Counted from the first letter of the stretch, positions 26,004 through 39,700 are shown. The stretch is DNA of 62,000 nt from Acanthaster planci (GCF_001949145.1 NW_019091358.1:2225553-2287552), one strand, 5' to 3'. The notes: generated by a model from the sequence alone, not told the origin. A program made the numbers and translations.

Positions 26004-27439
26004 AAGTGATTTGTTTTTATTTCTACATCCTTATCCATGCCTTGTTGGCCTAATCTAAAATGTGTAATCACGTTATTGTTTTGAGATGAAACACACCAGA
26101 TGGAGAAATTATTTACGCTGAAAAAAGACATTTTTTTTTATATTTACAAAGCTTTCGTCAAATTGAACATAGTTCTTTAAAAATTAATTGTACAAGTATT
26201 TTTTCTTTTTTTATCCTGTGTGTAATATTTTCTACTTTCGTTTATTGTTTTCAAAGTGCCATTTTGTTGGCTTTTTCTCCGTTATGCCTAGTGTCTTGAA
26301 TATTTTCACATGTTGAATTGTTGTGATTGTCCTTTTTGTGTTTATGATTTTGTGTGGTTTGAACAAGCGTTCATTCTTATCTTTTTCAGTGTTGGACTTC
26401 TTATAACTTTAGTTTTTTCCTTGACAGCCCCTGAACAACTTCATTGTTTCAGATCTATCAATAAAATAAAGAAATATATACATAAACTATAGATCAGGCA
26501 AAGAAAAATTAATAAGGTCTTATTTTGAGATAGATATTTTGCCTTGATTCAGCAACAAATATGGTCCAATTCTCCAAGAACTTTACAAGAACGCAAAATG
26601 TGCGCAGTTTTCAAGGATTATGTAATTTAGTCTTGTAATGATATTTATTTGTTCATGGAAAATTGGAGTTCTTTTTCTTTGCTTCAGTTGAGGTGTCTTT
26701 GTGACAACTCAATGACAAATGTACAGTTGCAAGATTACGCTACAAAACTGATTATTTGTACTAACGAGAAGCTAGGTAAACACTCAAACGCAAGATATTT
26801 AGACAACTACTGTCATAGTTACTGTTGTTCCTTCAAGATAATGTGGAATATATATACGTATCTACATTAAAAGAAAATGGTTAAAAATAGTATAAAATGA
26901 AAACAAAAAGTACCCGTGCCTGGGACGTATAATTCTATGTACTATATACAGAATTAATGATATCGATTTCCAATGATTTCGAAGGTACAGGTATAATATC
27001 CGACATTTTCTCTTTCAGGCAAAATTCTTCAAATTCACTAAAACGACAATTTGCAGCAAAGAAAAAAAAATGTGAATATGCTGCAGATCACACAGACGAT
27101 AGAAATAGTCGGCCGATAAAAACAATTGATAGCCTGAAAGATTTTTCTTTTTCCGTGTTTTTTTGTTTTTTTTTTGTTTTTGTTTTTGTTTAAGAAAACA
27201 GGTACAATCACAGGCACTGCTTATGAACATTAACAATAAAACGCCATAGCTGTTGGAATACACATAATAGTCAGTAGCGGTAGAAATAAAGATGTACATC
27301 TTGAGAGCTGTCCAAAGATGTGTTACTCTTGCACAAACTGCATCTTTTTCCTTATTTGAAATATTTCAAATGTAAGGAAAACACTCAGCCTAAAAGAAAA
27401 TCCTTATCTCTACAAAATCGTACATTTGTTGCAACCTCA
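26004..27439. other. Downstream flank of the receptor gene
   Basis: AT-rich sequence with no coding signal. A strong T/G tract at about 27,141-27,191 reads as an A-rich tract on the receptor's strand. A canonical AATAAA on the minus strand (TTTATT on the plus) appears first at 26,644-26,649, so a long 3' untranslated region could reach this far. Confidence 0.4.
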
Positions 27440-27445
27440 TTTAAT
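27440..27445 (-). promoter_or_regulatory. Candidate poly(A) signal ATTAAA for the receptor
   Basis: On the minus strand this hexamer reads ATTAAA, the commonest variant of the polyadenylation signal, about 640 bases past the receptor stop codon. No better hexamer lies nearer. Such hexamers are frequent by chance in AT-rich DNA, so the call is weak. Confidence 0.2.
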
Positions 27446-28082
27446 TCATTTCAAGCCTCATGACAATGCAACAATCTGCAATGTAGTAAAATCGCACTTG
27501 TGATCTTTAGAATTTTAGGCAAATGTTATGATTAATTGTAACACATTGTGTGGACAAGCACATACACAATCACGTACTGTCAAAGCGTTTGGGAACGCGG
27601 CAAATTTAAATCTGCAAAGCGCTCACGTGGCGCCGCCATGGTCGACGCAGCTACACGTCCTGAGCAGGCTGTCTTGTTTTGAAACTTGTTGGGGACTCGA
27701 CCAGAAATCTGCAAACAGTAATGCCGATAAAGGAATCCATTAGCCGTGTCATACTCGATGAGGTAAGTCAAAAGTACGTCTAGTCCAGTGCAGAGCGGGT
27801 CGATTTCTTCCAATCAATTTCCGACGACGATGGCATTCCAGTCTGCGAGTGTCTTCGTCATTTTAACAAGAAGACCCAATAGTAAGAGGTTACTGCCCTA
27901 GGACCACTGAGAGATCTCGGTGCCAACAAAAAAGAGACTGATCGGTCACTCTTAATAGAATTCCAAATTGTAAATGTACATATATTTCCTACCAAAAACA
28001 AAGCCTGCGTTGATGCGTCGTGGTTGTCTACATTGATGCTTTTAAAGGCGTTAGAACTCAAGAGGATACGGGATTGGTATAG

Positions 28083-28693
28083 TCACACTTTAGTATCACA
28101 AGTGTTCACGGACGAATATTCATTGACGTACTTGCCAATCTTCTTGTATGTGGTGGATGGACCCATGCTTTTTGTGTCCGTGCATTCGTTGGGGGCTGAG
28201 CAGGACAGTACCCGTTTGAAGTGTTTCTTAAAACTGGCCGTCGTGAAAGCATATATAAAGGGGTTGGTTAGACTGTTGGCATAGGACAGGCAAAACGCAA
28301 AGAACCGTAAGACGGTCACAGCCATTCGAGTTGGCATACTGAGATCGAAGGGCTCCTGGAACTTCTCCCAGAGTATCATGCAGTGGATGGGCGCCCAGCA
28401 GACTGCAAACAGGAGAACCACGATGAACACCATGCGTGTGATCTTACGCTTCTGGCGGATGGACCGCTCGTGGGCCTGGGCGCTTTCGGTGCCTGCTGAT
28501 GTTTTCCGCCACACAATAACAAGAATCTTAGCGTAGCACATGAGGATGACGACTAAGGGGATCACGTACATTGAGAGAAACGAGCCCAAGTAGTAGAACC
28601 TGGCGTCTCTCCCATTCTGTCCCATCTTCATAAAACATTTATCATTCTCCAGAACGTAGAATATGGCAACTGGACTGTGCACGACAAAGGAAC
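28083..28693 (-). CDS. KISS1R-like: Kisspeptin-type (GPR54-like) receptor, last coding exon
   Basis: This exon encodes 202 residues plus a stop: the end of TM4, then TM5 to TM7 and the cytoplasmic tail of a class A peptide GPCR. From its first full codon: extracellular loop 2 with the disulphide cysteine C19 (ENDKC), TM5 about 35-59 (PLVVILMCY), basic loop 3, TM6 about 87-109 with CWAP at 98-101, TM7 about 122-148 with NPFIY at 143-147, helix 8 FKKHFKRVLSC, and cysteines 164 and 170 as possible palmitoylation sites. The minus strand reads TTTTTACAG immediately before the exon, a good acceptor. It starts in phase 1 and completes a glycine codon from the exon at 46.6 kb (IG-SFVVHSPV), as in vertebrate kisspeptin receptors. 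Family members couple to Gq at the plasma membrane. Galanin and allatostatin A receptors are related alternatives but fit the TM3-TM4 sequence less well. Confidence 0.88.
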
Positions 28694-31659
28694 CTGTAAA
28701 AATGACAGAAATAATAATTATAGAACAAAGAAAAAGTAAATAAAAACAACCCTTGTTGGCATATGTTCGTGGAGGAGGAACGTCTAGCATGACAGGTGTT
28801 TTTCTAGTTTAAAACCCGCAACAAGTTCAACTTAAAGGGTTATTGCATTTTCCAAAAGTGTAAATATGCACACGTCGATTCCTTTGTATTAAGAGATGGT
28901 ATTAGTCTCTTTCCTTTGAAATACATTCAGTGTTTGTGCTGCGATAAGTCTTGCTTGAAGGCACAGACGGAGCAGACGGCACAGACGGAACTACAAGATA
29001 AGTAGCCGGAGTCGAAAAAAATCAACTTCAGTGCAGAACTGAGAATTCAATTCAAATTCTTCGGAGATTGAAGTAGCTTCCTGTGCAACAGCAAAGTTGC
29101 AGCCTTTCTAAAAATTCTTTTCTCAGTGTTTCATGTCGAACTACTTTAGGAGTAATCATGACACATAGTCCCCCTCCCCAAAACCTCAGGCCCAAAAGTC
29201 TGTCTTTCTTTGAGGGAGTTAAACTTGTCAAGCGCAGGGGTTTCCACTCTAAATGTATCATATTGAGGCCAACAGTGAATCATTTAAGACAGGAATTTAG
29301 CAAACTTTACACTAAGTGTCTTTTCAAGGTCACGCTAGAAGGAATAGGAATTTCCTCTGCGATGCGTATTCCAGAGGCAAGCTTCCATTAAAGATTAAGT
29401 ACACGAGACACACCTGTGGTCATGGACACCCGATGCCCACACGTATTGTGTTTTTGCTTTTTTTCTTTTCTTTTCGTTTCATGTTTTTTTTCCATATGCC
29501 AAACAGAAGTAATGACCTCCCTCAATATTCTGCATGGAGCACATTCATTTGCTGCATTACGACACTAACGAAAAGAGATCAATTAAGGGCACAGACTTAA
29601 AAATACTGAATAAATTACCAGAAAGAAGTAAAGGAAGCCAAGGGTTTTAACACGTAACTCGCAGACTTGAAATACCCAGAGAGAGTAGCAAGAAATGATA
29701 CCTTTAATTTCTGTCCAGTCCTTTTAGGCTGATGCTGCATCATTAATTGAGCCTTATGCATGCAGTGGTTATATCATTCTCGGTGTAAGCAGTGGCCTTG
29801 ACACCATTAATTGTATCAGAAAGGAATGGGGATGTAGAATTTATCTCACTCCTTATCTTTCATATTATTAACTTAAACTTAAATTTACTATGTACAGTGT
29901 TGCCCCAGTTACCGATCTGTTTAAGCTGAGGACTTTACCGAAATGAGTTATATATATATATACATATACACAAAAGGAAAGTCCACGTTTGGATGCAAAA
30001 AAATAGTTTCCTGGTTCCAGTGCCATCACAATTCACCTCAGATGCAAATGATTATGTGATCACAGTACATTCCAGGAATTCAAAACTAGGAAAAGAAATA
30101 GGATTGAATGTCAATGCCTGCGTTTTGGCTGGCATTTCTTTCTTTGGGGTTAGTCTACTTACTATCGTCATGCCTGTATTGACAACTTTTGTTTTTGAGG
30201 AAAAACTTCACAAACACTAGTACAAACACACAGGCGATATGCTGTGGATACTATACTGCCCAAGCGAAAAGATGTATACGAATTTTTAAAAAATAACAAT
30301 AGGTCAAAATCCTACTTTTGACCAAAAGCTGGGCGAACGGGTAAAGTGCCGTTTTATGCTCATCAAAGAGCAGTCGATCTACAGCTCTTTCGTATATGGT
30401 ATGGCGAATAGCGTCTATCTAGCTCAGCAAAATTTAATGATACTTAGCCATACCATGCTTTTAAAAAAATAGATTTGGCTAGTAACAAAGGAACCTTCTG
30501 TGGTTTCTCAAGACCCAAAAAGGTTGGTGCTGGTGAATGTAAGTGAAAGTCGAAGGTATTTGAAAAGAACACCTCAGGGTGAAGAATCAGAAACTCTACT
30601 TTATTTGGTTTCAGTTGCTGAGATTAATATGGAAAAGAATTACTCAAGTGTCTAAATAACACGATTCCGGCCTCCCTGTTTTAAAGAAACTATACCCAGG
30701 GCCCATACTAAAAAGTTAACAACACACACTGCTTGATACACAACTTCTGCATTTCAGGGCAATCCTGATATGGAAGAAAATGATACTTAAATAACGGCAT
30801 CACATTTCCACAAGTGAGACCGATAAAAACAACCACTACACCAAAACTAACATCACCCAAAAATGCCCCATCTGACTTTGAAAAGTCCGGTTCATACTTG
30901 GCGCATAAGCGAATACAAACGCGAATTTGTGACTTCAGATCAAATATTCGCGCTACGAATTCGATTTACAAGAGTTGCACAAATTTAAATCAACGAAAGT
31001 TTACTGCAAATCTATCTTTAGTCACTGGCCTTTACGCATTGCATCGTCGTGGTGACGGCAAAATCCTGATAACTCTGAAAGCATTTTAGGAACTGTGTTT
31101 CCACTATATGCTCATTCTTTGAGTTAATTGTCTTCTCTTGTAAATCTTCTTTTATTGTAAGCAGTTCGTTTTACTGAGGTAAATTTGCGTGAATAACATG
31201 AGAAAATAATTGGGCTGACACACTTTCCAAAAGAAAAGACCTGTTTCTTGAACGGACCTTTGGATTCTTGATTGTGTGGCGGTGTGGTTGTTTCCCCGGG
31301 CCTAACCTAAGTTTGATGATCAAGTCTGAAACCGGTTGGGGTCTTGGCTCTATCCTAAACTTGGGTTCCTCCTCGGTCCAGATATCACTAAAAGCGACCT
31401 AAAGGATAAAGGAGAAGATCCGTTTTGGAGGAAATATACCGCCGATTATGATGACTGTGATGCTCTCTGCCAATTAGATATTACACAACAACAAGGACAC
31501 CTGACAATTAGATTGCTGGTAACCTCAACAACAATGTGATTTATTCAGACATTCAACGAATAATTAAGTGATTAATTATGGATAATTCGTACTGGGTAAG
31601 CTTTATTACAACCTCTATTGCTTTGCATGGTCTTGAGGAGAGGCTATTAGCAAAACACA

Positions 31660-31920
31660 GCTAATATCGCACTGCGTCGCGCCAATCAGCAACGCACTGA
31701 CTAATGTCGCCTCGGGCAACTCCTACATGCAAAGCACAAAACAATGTCGCATCACATGAACGCTATCAGCGATGCACGTCCACCAACGCTGGAACCAAGT
31801 AGCACTGCACATTTCAATGTCGCACTGCCTAAACAGCATCGCATTGCATAGCCCAGTGTCACTATAGCGATGCAGCCCGCATGCACTAAGCACAACGGCA
31901 CGGCGTCTTGCTTTGTTATT
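31660..31920. repeat. Degenerate CGCACTGC-type repeat region
   Basis: Words such as AATGTCGCACTGC, TATCGCACTGCGTCGC, AGCATCGCATTGC and ATAGCGATGCAGCC recur every 25-40 bases in changing form, making a GC-richer island inside the AT-rich intron. No frame is maintained. It looks like an old tandem repeat. Confidence 0.45.
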
Positions 31921-34900
31921 GTATTTAAGACATAAAGATTATTTATATGATTTGGGAGTGTATCGCCAAATTATGTCTTCTTTAACAGAAGCGCACGTGT
32001 TCCTTCCAAGACGTAAGCGAACATGCTTCTTCCACATACCGATTTAATCTTCCTTATGTGATTGAAATGTAATTGGAATGATCCTTTCGATTTCAGGAGA
32101 AACTAACGAATAGGAATCGTTCATTGTGAAGGCAGAAGGAGAAAAGCCACTAATCAGAGGTCACATTTTTGTCAAAATGAAAATGACGGCAGAGGGAAAC
32201 TGCACGGCAGAAATGTCATATTTGACACTTTTTTCAACGTGACTGTTCCTTGACAAGTCGAATTTTCCCAGAGGAGAAACGTTAATACCTAACTCTCTTC
32301 GGTCCGTTCGAGCAGCATTATAACCATGGCAGCGGCAGGTAAGTACCATGGAAAAAAATTCAAAGGGGGGGGGTCGTTCTGGACAGAGCTTCTCATTAGA
32401 CTGTCAAAGAAACATCTCCATGGTAACTGGCGATATTTAGGAGTAATAGTTGGAGCAGGAGTGATGTCTCCCGGCAGTATTTGACCGACAAACTTTAATC
32501 CGGTGTGATCCCGATGAGGCGGTAGTTGCTTACACGCAGTTTGATATCCCTCACCCTGACCAAAATACTAGTAAATTTCAAATTGTATAGTTAAGTCACA
32601 TATGCCTCGTCGTGAGAGTTACTTTGGCCCTTCCTTCGAGATGATCATGGATTGGAATGGAGGCCAGGTATATCACGTGGATCATTATCAATGATGTTCG
32701 GAGTCCTTGTAAGAACTAAGCTATAGTAAAAGTGTTTCACTATCACGTTCTTTCGTCAGCCTTGGATGGCATCGTTTGAGACAACCAATGTTCTTTACCG
32801 GGTAAGCAGACCGGCATGTCTTAGACCGTTCTCCGTGCAAACCGAACAATCAATTGTTGGCGATATTTAACGATGATGAGGGTTTCTCAGAGCATCACAT
32901 ATTGGTGTAGTTTTACAGACGTACACTAGAATTAAGATGAACGCTAAATCCCGGTTTGTTAAAGAACCTCTAGTGTCACAGAGTGTCACTTGTCTTATTC
33001 CCCCCTTTTTGTAGCATCTTCCTATGCCTGACAGGATGGAATTTGTTCCCCTTATTCATTTCCTGTGAAATACCGATATTGCTCCGAGAGGCAAAGTGTC
33101 TCCGGCTCGCCAAAAATAGAATGAAGGCTTTAATCTGGTCTGTCAAATTCGAAATGAAAAGCCCGGAGGTCCGCATTCAGAGGTTTATATCGAAGGGCAT
33201 TTATCGCGAAGCTGGGCAGCCCGCCGAGAAGAGGGGAAAGCTAAGGAAAGCGAAATGGGCTTCTCGCGGCGTTTGATTTATGAATTTGGAAAAATACAAA
33301 CGATAACGCTTTCAAAAAGCTCGTAAACAAAATGCAACAGGCAACCCAGTGCATGCAATGGACTGAACACTGCTAACTCATACATAATTGTTTCACATGT
33401 ACGTAGTGTGGGCATTCTTTTATTCTCTTGTGGTTGAGAAAACTTGTTAAAACTTGTTATTTTCCTCCTAATCATAACTTTCAAGCTGGTTTCTTGATGA
33501 CTTCCCGAGCTGTTCCTCTTCATGTTGCCAAGGTAAGCCCTGACCTCAAAATGCCTCCGAAGGCTTTTTTCCCCAGGTAGGGCAAAACACTGTGTGGACG
33601 TGTACGAGTCTCACAACGCTTTTGCTTTATACATTATGTGGACTTCTTTTGTGCAAATCATGGCCACCTACATATACCACGGTTGCGCACATCTGCATGC
33701 CTGTGTTCCGAATCTCTTAGCTGGATCTAGGTCTTAGCTCCAATGGAAATGCATGGAGACGCGTAGACAATAGACCTAGCCGTAGCTCTGGAAGCCCGTT
33801 TCGGACACGGCCTGTGACACGAAAAAAAAACACACACACGAGCGCGTGCCTACTAAGTTGAATCCATTTTCTGAAAGCTTTTAACGCTACCCTAATCTGT
33901 GTCTAATAGCCAAAAGAAAAGTCATGAGTAAATTACATCTCACAAACCAAAGAAAAAAACCAACGTAAAAGGAAAACGATTTAATTTGAAGCAGAATAAA
34001 ACAGGTAACCAGTTTGTAACTTTATAAGCAACTCAGCATTTTTAAGTTATTTTCTTGAGTCTTTTAAATTCTTAGTTTAAATACCCCACATTTTGTATTA
34101 ATCAAACTTTCGGCATAGACCTACATTTATGAAAAAGGCAGATGGAAACGAGTTTGCTTATGAAGTTAGAAAGCCTACAAAACAGTTCGTGTTGAAAAAC
34201 TTAAACTAAATATAACCTCACTATCCCGTTCCTCCTATAATAATAAATTTGATGCGCAACACCACTACCTACCCTTCACATTAGAAAGTTACACTGAAGC
34301 AATGATAACAAAAACGACGTTACCAAAAGACGTAATATATAATTGATGAGATTTATTAAAAGATTTATTAAGCAGATGATTTATAGGAACTTCCGGTAGC
34401 AATGAAGCAGATCCTTCAAAACAGAATTCTAATCACTATCAGAAAGAAATATAATCGAATTCGTACTCCACTTGGTGCTTAGTTGTGGCGCGGTGTTACT
34501 GCTTCGGCCTCCTCTTGAGGGAGACAGCAGGTCTCCGTAGGAAATCACTCGAAAATCACCCCAGGGTACAGCTTGATTTCCACCTCATTCAACTGCTCTG
34601 TTCCAGTTGCTGAGTCCATTGCCATGTGGGCGGCTCAGCCAGCAACGGAAGACGCCGCCAACAATCGTCATTGAACCCAGCTGCGCGTAGTCCTTTTACT
34701 TTTTTGTTTTCAGTGTTTTGCAAGGTGTATTTCATACCAGACCCAGGAATATTTGCAAAGCTAAAGTTGCAGATCTTCCCCGCTCTCGAGTGGAGAGGGG
34801 AGCTCTCTTATTCACCTTTGAGCACCCTCAAACTTGCCGAGGTGTTTGTCGACGCAAAACTGGCGTTGAATATCAGTTTTAGTCCTTGTTTCTGCTTTTT

Positions 34901-35599
34901 CAGCCATTCTAGTTCTCAGGTCCTTCCGGTCTATTCCCTGGACGTTTCAAAGCCAGTAAATGTCATCCAATGCAGTTCTAATATTGTTAAAGTGCTCTCC
35001 TTTGAGGGCAGCCACTGTTATTAGTCCAGTTCCCTGTGCCGACAACACGACATCTGAATCCAACACTGCTCAGATTTTTTTCTTAATTGCTCCAATCTAA
35101 TAAATATAAAAAATACCCTTTAAAAAAGTGTTTCATCTTTGATTGCTAGCGACTTCTATGAACGATGAAGCACGCGGTGCAGTACTGATTTCTTCCTTTA
35201 ACTGTTTTATTTTTTTCCGGGAGGTCTTCAACTATTTCCGTTTCTGAGATATTGAGTTTCAATCTCCTATGACATCGTAAAATATAATTTTATGTCCCGT
35301 TTTGGTTACGATAATGCGAATTGAAAAACTCTTTGAGGGTTCCGTAACTGTATTCTTTGCCGTTCTTAAGTGATTTCTCACTTCTTTAAGTCCTGAGAAG
35401 CTCCTCGACGGGTCTGAGTGCCTATCGGGGCTTTTAAGTAATTAAGTCCTTTGTTTGTAAACGTTGTTGACAGGGAGTTGGTGAACACTGTTCGAATCTC
35501 ACTATGACAACATATTCTCTGTTCAACCGATTTTGTTTTGAAAGAGAGGGACGGTGGCAGTGTTGTGCGAAATGTCTGAACCGAGCCTCCATTCTCAAT

Positions 35600-36130
35600 A
35601 TCAGTATGAATATGGTTTGTATGTGGATGTGTGCAAACCTTACATACCTACTGTGGACTCGTGGACGAAAGATGTCCACACAGTGGACATAATGCAGGAA
35701 GGCACTAGTTCTGTGGACTCCACATCTACAGGAGGTTTCCCCTTCTTAGAAAAAAAGAGGTTAAGGAGCTAGGCATCTTTGGGTTAGGGTCATTTGTTGC
35801 AAACGAAAAAGGGCAGTCAAGGAAACCATACAAAAGTCCAGCTTAAAACAATCTTCACAGTTCATTGACAAATATGAATCTGAGTTGCACGCAAACGAAG
35901 TAATGTGCACAATGTCTATGGAAAGTAGGTGCGGGTGGGATGTGTGCAAGCGTGACATCTGCCCAAAAGAAGCCCACATAGAATACAAAGACGTTGTGTG
36001 GACTTGCACGTGTCCACACAGTATTTTTCCTCTTTTCACCGTGTTTTCTCAACCAGAGGAGAACAAATGATTGCCATGCTACGAATGTGAAACTAATGTT
36101 CTCTCTGTGTGTGGGTGTGTGCAGCATGTT
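35600..36130. repeat. Loose repeats of GGATGTGTGCAA and GTCCACAC words
   Basis: GGATGTGTGCAA occurs near 35,626 and 35,938, with a variant GGGTGTGTGCAG near 36,111. Self-complementary GTGTGGAC / GTCCACAC pairs follow the first two. This suggests two or three diverged copies of a segment of about 300 bases, but the alignment is patchy. Confidence 0.3.
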
Positions 36131-36379
36131 TACAGTGGTCTGTCAGGCTAAACCCCGCCCCCCCAAAAAGAAGTAGTACCGAAGCAGCTAATACAGGTGG
36201 ACCCTGGTTCCTGAGTACATCTGCAAAGTTCACTTTTGCATGCCCTCTCACTTAAATGTGATCAAAAATGTTGTCATCGTCATACCCTGGCCGAACTTTT
36301 CTTTTCATTTCCATGTCCGTTAGCCATTGCAGGACGTGCAGTTACTTTATGGGCAACTATTACAATTCACGTCGCATTT

Positions 36380-36660
36380 ATTACTAGCAGAATTTTTATA
36401 TTTGTGGTGTGTATATTTATAATTTATATTTTGTCATTTGTATTAATATTTGCTGTTTGTATTCATTTTTGAGTTGTAATTGTATTAGACAGACGCTTCA
36501 TTTGTATTTTTGTCAGTTGCATTTATATTTTTCGTTTGCATATTTATCGTTGGTATTTATACTTGTCATTTGTATTTATAATTTTAGTTTGTATATATAT
36601 TTTTCTTTTTTTGAGCTTTAATTCACGTTTGTCATTTGGATATTTATATTTTTCGTGTTG
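36380..36660 (+). repeat. AT-rich degenerate tandem sequence
   Basis: Units like GTATTTATATTTGTCATTTG recur with a loose spacing of 18-24 bases. Low complexity keeps frames open on the plus strand, giving chance proteins rich in F, I, Y and L. Confidence 0.55.
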
Positions 36661-37766
36661 TAGTTTTTGCCCCTATAACCATTCACTTGCTTTTGAATTG
36701 GTCGGTTATCATCAAACTGTAACATGGAAATTAACTTAGGGTCCCATGGGACCATTTCCAAATTCCAATGAGAAGTACTCAAACGTTACATAAGAATGGC
36801 AGGCATATTTAACAGCAAGGCAGCTGACAACATACAGCGTCGCTCCGGCACGCTCACTAATCCCCGAATGTAAATGAAATGCGTAGCATTGCGGACGTTA
36901 TGTGTAGATTGCTTATATGAGGAGCGACATGTGATTTTCATGTCTACGAAACACTGGCAGGTCGATTGTGATATTGGCAATACCTCTGAGATTATTTATT
37001 GGCGTCATTGTTAAAATTCCGTCTAGACAGCAGCTGTCAAACTAAAACACCCAAATATAAGATGGTTTACACCACGCCTCTTCTTAATTCAACGTGAACT
37101 TCCCCCGATAATGAATATACATTGAATATATCAATCGCTGCTTCTGTATCAAAAGAAGCCCATGTTGTTCACTACATGTGGATGCTATGAACAGACTCTC
37201 CACAACAAACTATACCGGGAATGGCTGGAACCGGTACTATCACGAATGCAGACCACTAGCTTTAAACTTGTAGTTGAACTATATTTAAATGGCCTAGCCT
37301 TGAACAACAATGTTGTATTCCCTGAGGGCTGCTTTGCCCAGAATAAGGCAATCAAGGGGGTCTCTACAAACTTAACTCGTCGTGCAACTTCATTCTGGCT
37401 ATTCCGAACAACGATGAAATAACGACCACACCTCAAGCTCACACAACATCTTATCGTTGAGGCTTTCCAGAGGGGAAAAAAGAGAACTTCCTCATCAGGA
37501 AATCACAGAACAGTGAAATTTGAGAGTTGTTGCTACTTTGATGAGGACAAGGAGGCCCAGTAAATATCACTTACGTTACGTCAGGCGATGAAATTCCTGG
37601 TATTTAGAGTGAAACCGAGATGGCGTCTCGGATGCATTCAATTGCAATGTACCTGAATATAGCTACGCTAAGAAACGTCACCTGATCGGCTGAGGCCTTT
37701 TATCCACCGTTAAATGCATACAGGTTCGCACAAAACAATGACATTTTCCTCCCGCCATAAATCCCG

Positions 37767-38303
37767 TCACAAGACCTGTAATTGGATAACCCATGAGTGC
37801 ATATCAAACACTAAGGAAATACATCCTGGCTCCGGACTAAGACTAACGCTCACATCGTCAGAGAGGGGAGAGCAGCTAATACCAGTCAACAATCTCGCAC
37901 AGTCAAGCTTTGCATGCAAATGGTTTGTGTGGTATTCCTGCCTTGATGTTTCCATTGAGCCGGCCATCCATAGTAGATCCGGTTTCGTCTGCAGATAGGC
38001 CTTGCTCTGATCCAGGTGGCTCTTGCGGCGCACGGTCGAATGGGCAACCTTCGCCAGAAACCTGCGACTCGATAGCACAAAATCATTACACTTCCGCCAA
38101 AGGCTGAACATAGCCTGAAGAGAGTGCTCCCTGTTGTGAATTGTATCGTTAAATTCAGTAGGAAGGTTAGACAGGACAGCACAAAAACTACACCCTTGGC
38201 CAGGCTGCATAGAATGAATAAAATATACAGAATCATATGCACCAATGCACCTTTTCATGCACGTACTGTTAGCGCTTTCTGCTCCCATGCAATAAACTTC
38301 CAC
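37767..38303 (-). CDS. Unassigned 178-codon open frame inside the intron
   Basis: One of the longest non-repetitive open frames outside recognised elements, on the same strand as the receptor. The predicted product has many cysteines and serines but no signal peptide, membrane span, known motif or repeat that I can see. A second frame on the same strand is also open over 37,886-38,245, which argues that stops are simply scarce in this GC-richer patch. No splice sites clearly bound it. I do not recognise it; it may be part of an old transposon or chance. Confidence 0.18.
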   Translation of the reverse strand: MEVYCMGAESANSTCMKRCIGAYDSVYFIHSMQPGQGCSFCAVLSNLPTEFNDTIHNREHSLQAMFSLWRKCNDFVLSSRRFLAKVAHSTVRRKSHLDQSKAYLQTKPDLLWMAGSMETSRQEYHTNHLHAKLDCARLLTGISCSPLSDDVSVSLSPEPGCISLVFDMHSWVIQLQVL

Positions 38304-39700
38304 TGGCCATGGTGGAAAGAAAGCGCCAACATTATTCGGTAATGAATCGTAAAAAAAAAGAAAAGACGGGGATTGGTGAAAGACTCAAAACGCACATGTG
38401 AAAAGGGGGCTTCACAAGCAGTTAACATAAACAGTATCCTCAACAAGTTTCATATATAAACCATCGATTTTCCCTATCGACTGCAAGGGTGTGTGGGAGA
38501 TGGATAATGGTGATTTTCATCATGCAATTGGCTAAACAAAAAGTATTTCAAAAGTTGGTAAAGGTGAGGGTTGCAGGAAAATGTAACGGGAAGAAAAGGT
38601 AGGTAAGATAAAGGAGCTATGTCATCTTGAATGTGAAATATAGTTGTTCACATTGCAGTGGGACTGAAAAAAGTCGTAGGCATCTAAATTGATACTGCCA
38701 AAATGGCTTGTGATTAGCAATTACACACCAAATCATCAAAACTTTCAACTGTCAGTCAGTTTTATTACGATCACGAGGGCTTTCAAACAATTGAAAGGGC
38801 ACTGAGTTGACAAAATTGATGTGTGTTTGACGCACGACCCCTCCCCGTAAATGTGTACATGGACACATTCAGGTAGTTTGGGCACGACATAGGCGTTGTT
38901 TTCACAAGATACGGAAGCCTTCTTCACGTCCATGGTGTGAAGAGTTAGCAGCTATCCATGGCGTCGTGTAGGCTACACGAAGCTACCAGAGAAGCGTGTT
39001 CCCCTGCCGGATGGCTACATTGCCACAACGCCTACAACCCACTAAAGAATATGTCACTTGAGGGGTACATGACTGAAATAAATACAAGAGGGGATAGCTT
39101 CCTTGAAGAAAGACCTTTGCAAGAGAGAAAAATTAAATTAGGTTCATGAAACTACCCACGTGGGCTCCGATTTGTAGGAAAATTAAAGGTGCAGTTCTAC
39201 CTGATCTTAACACACGTTAATCATTTTGTGCAGCAGACCTCTGTGTATGTCACAGTCATTTTGTGCTACCAGGAGAGAGCAAGTAAAATATGGCCGGTGG
39301 TCAGTACAAAAGGAAATTAACTATTCTAAAGCTGTTAGAAAAATCTCAGACAGATTTCAAAATACTAAATCATTAGTACTTATATAATTATACTAGTTGT
39401 CAAATGAAAATACCTCTCTTTATTATTCAACGGGTAAGGGTCCATTTGGGGCAAAGCCCATTGCTATACAAGCAAGGGCTGAACGGTCGGGGTGGTTAAT
39501 TAACAAAACCGGAGAGTGAAAATACCAGCAACAAAATAAGGGCTTTTGTTACAAATCAATGCCAGTTCATATTTTGAATAATTCAAAACCAAAAATAGTC
39601 TGGCACAGTCTCACTGAACAGATCACATTGAATATGATTCATTCAGGTAGCATGATCTAAATGGCTCCCCGCTAATAAGGTCTATTACCCTGCAAAATAA

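Noticed and set aside
25697-26131. 144-codon minus-strand frame with an internally repeated peptide
   Set aside because: Produced by the 64-bp tandem repeat. The unit is not a multiple of three and the repeated peptide changes register only because the second unit has an extra base.
34626-35024. 132-codon plus-strand frame
   Set aside because: No domain, irregular composition and no splice or promoter context; likely chance in a GC-richer patch.
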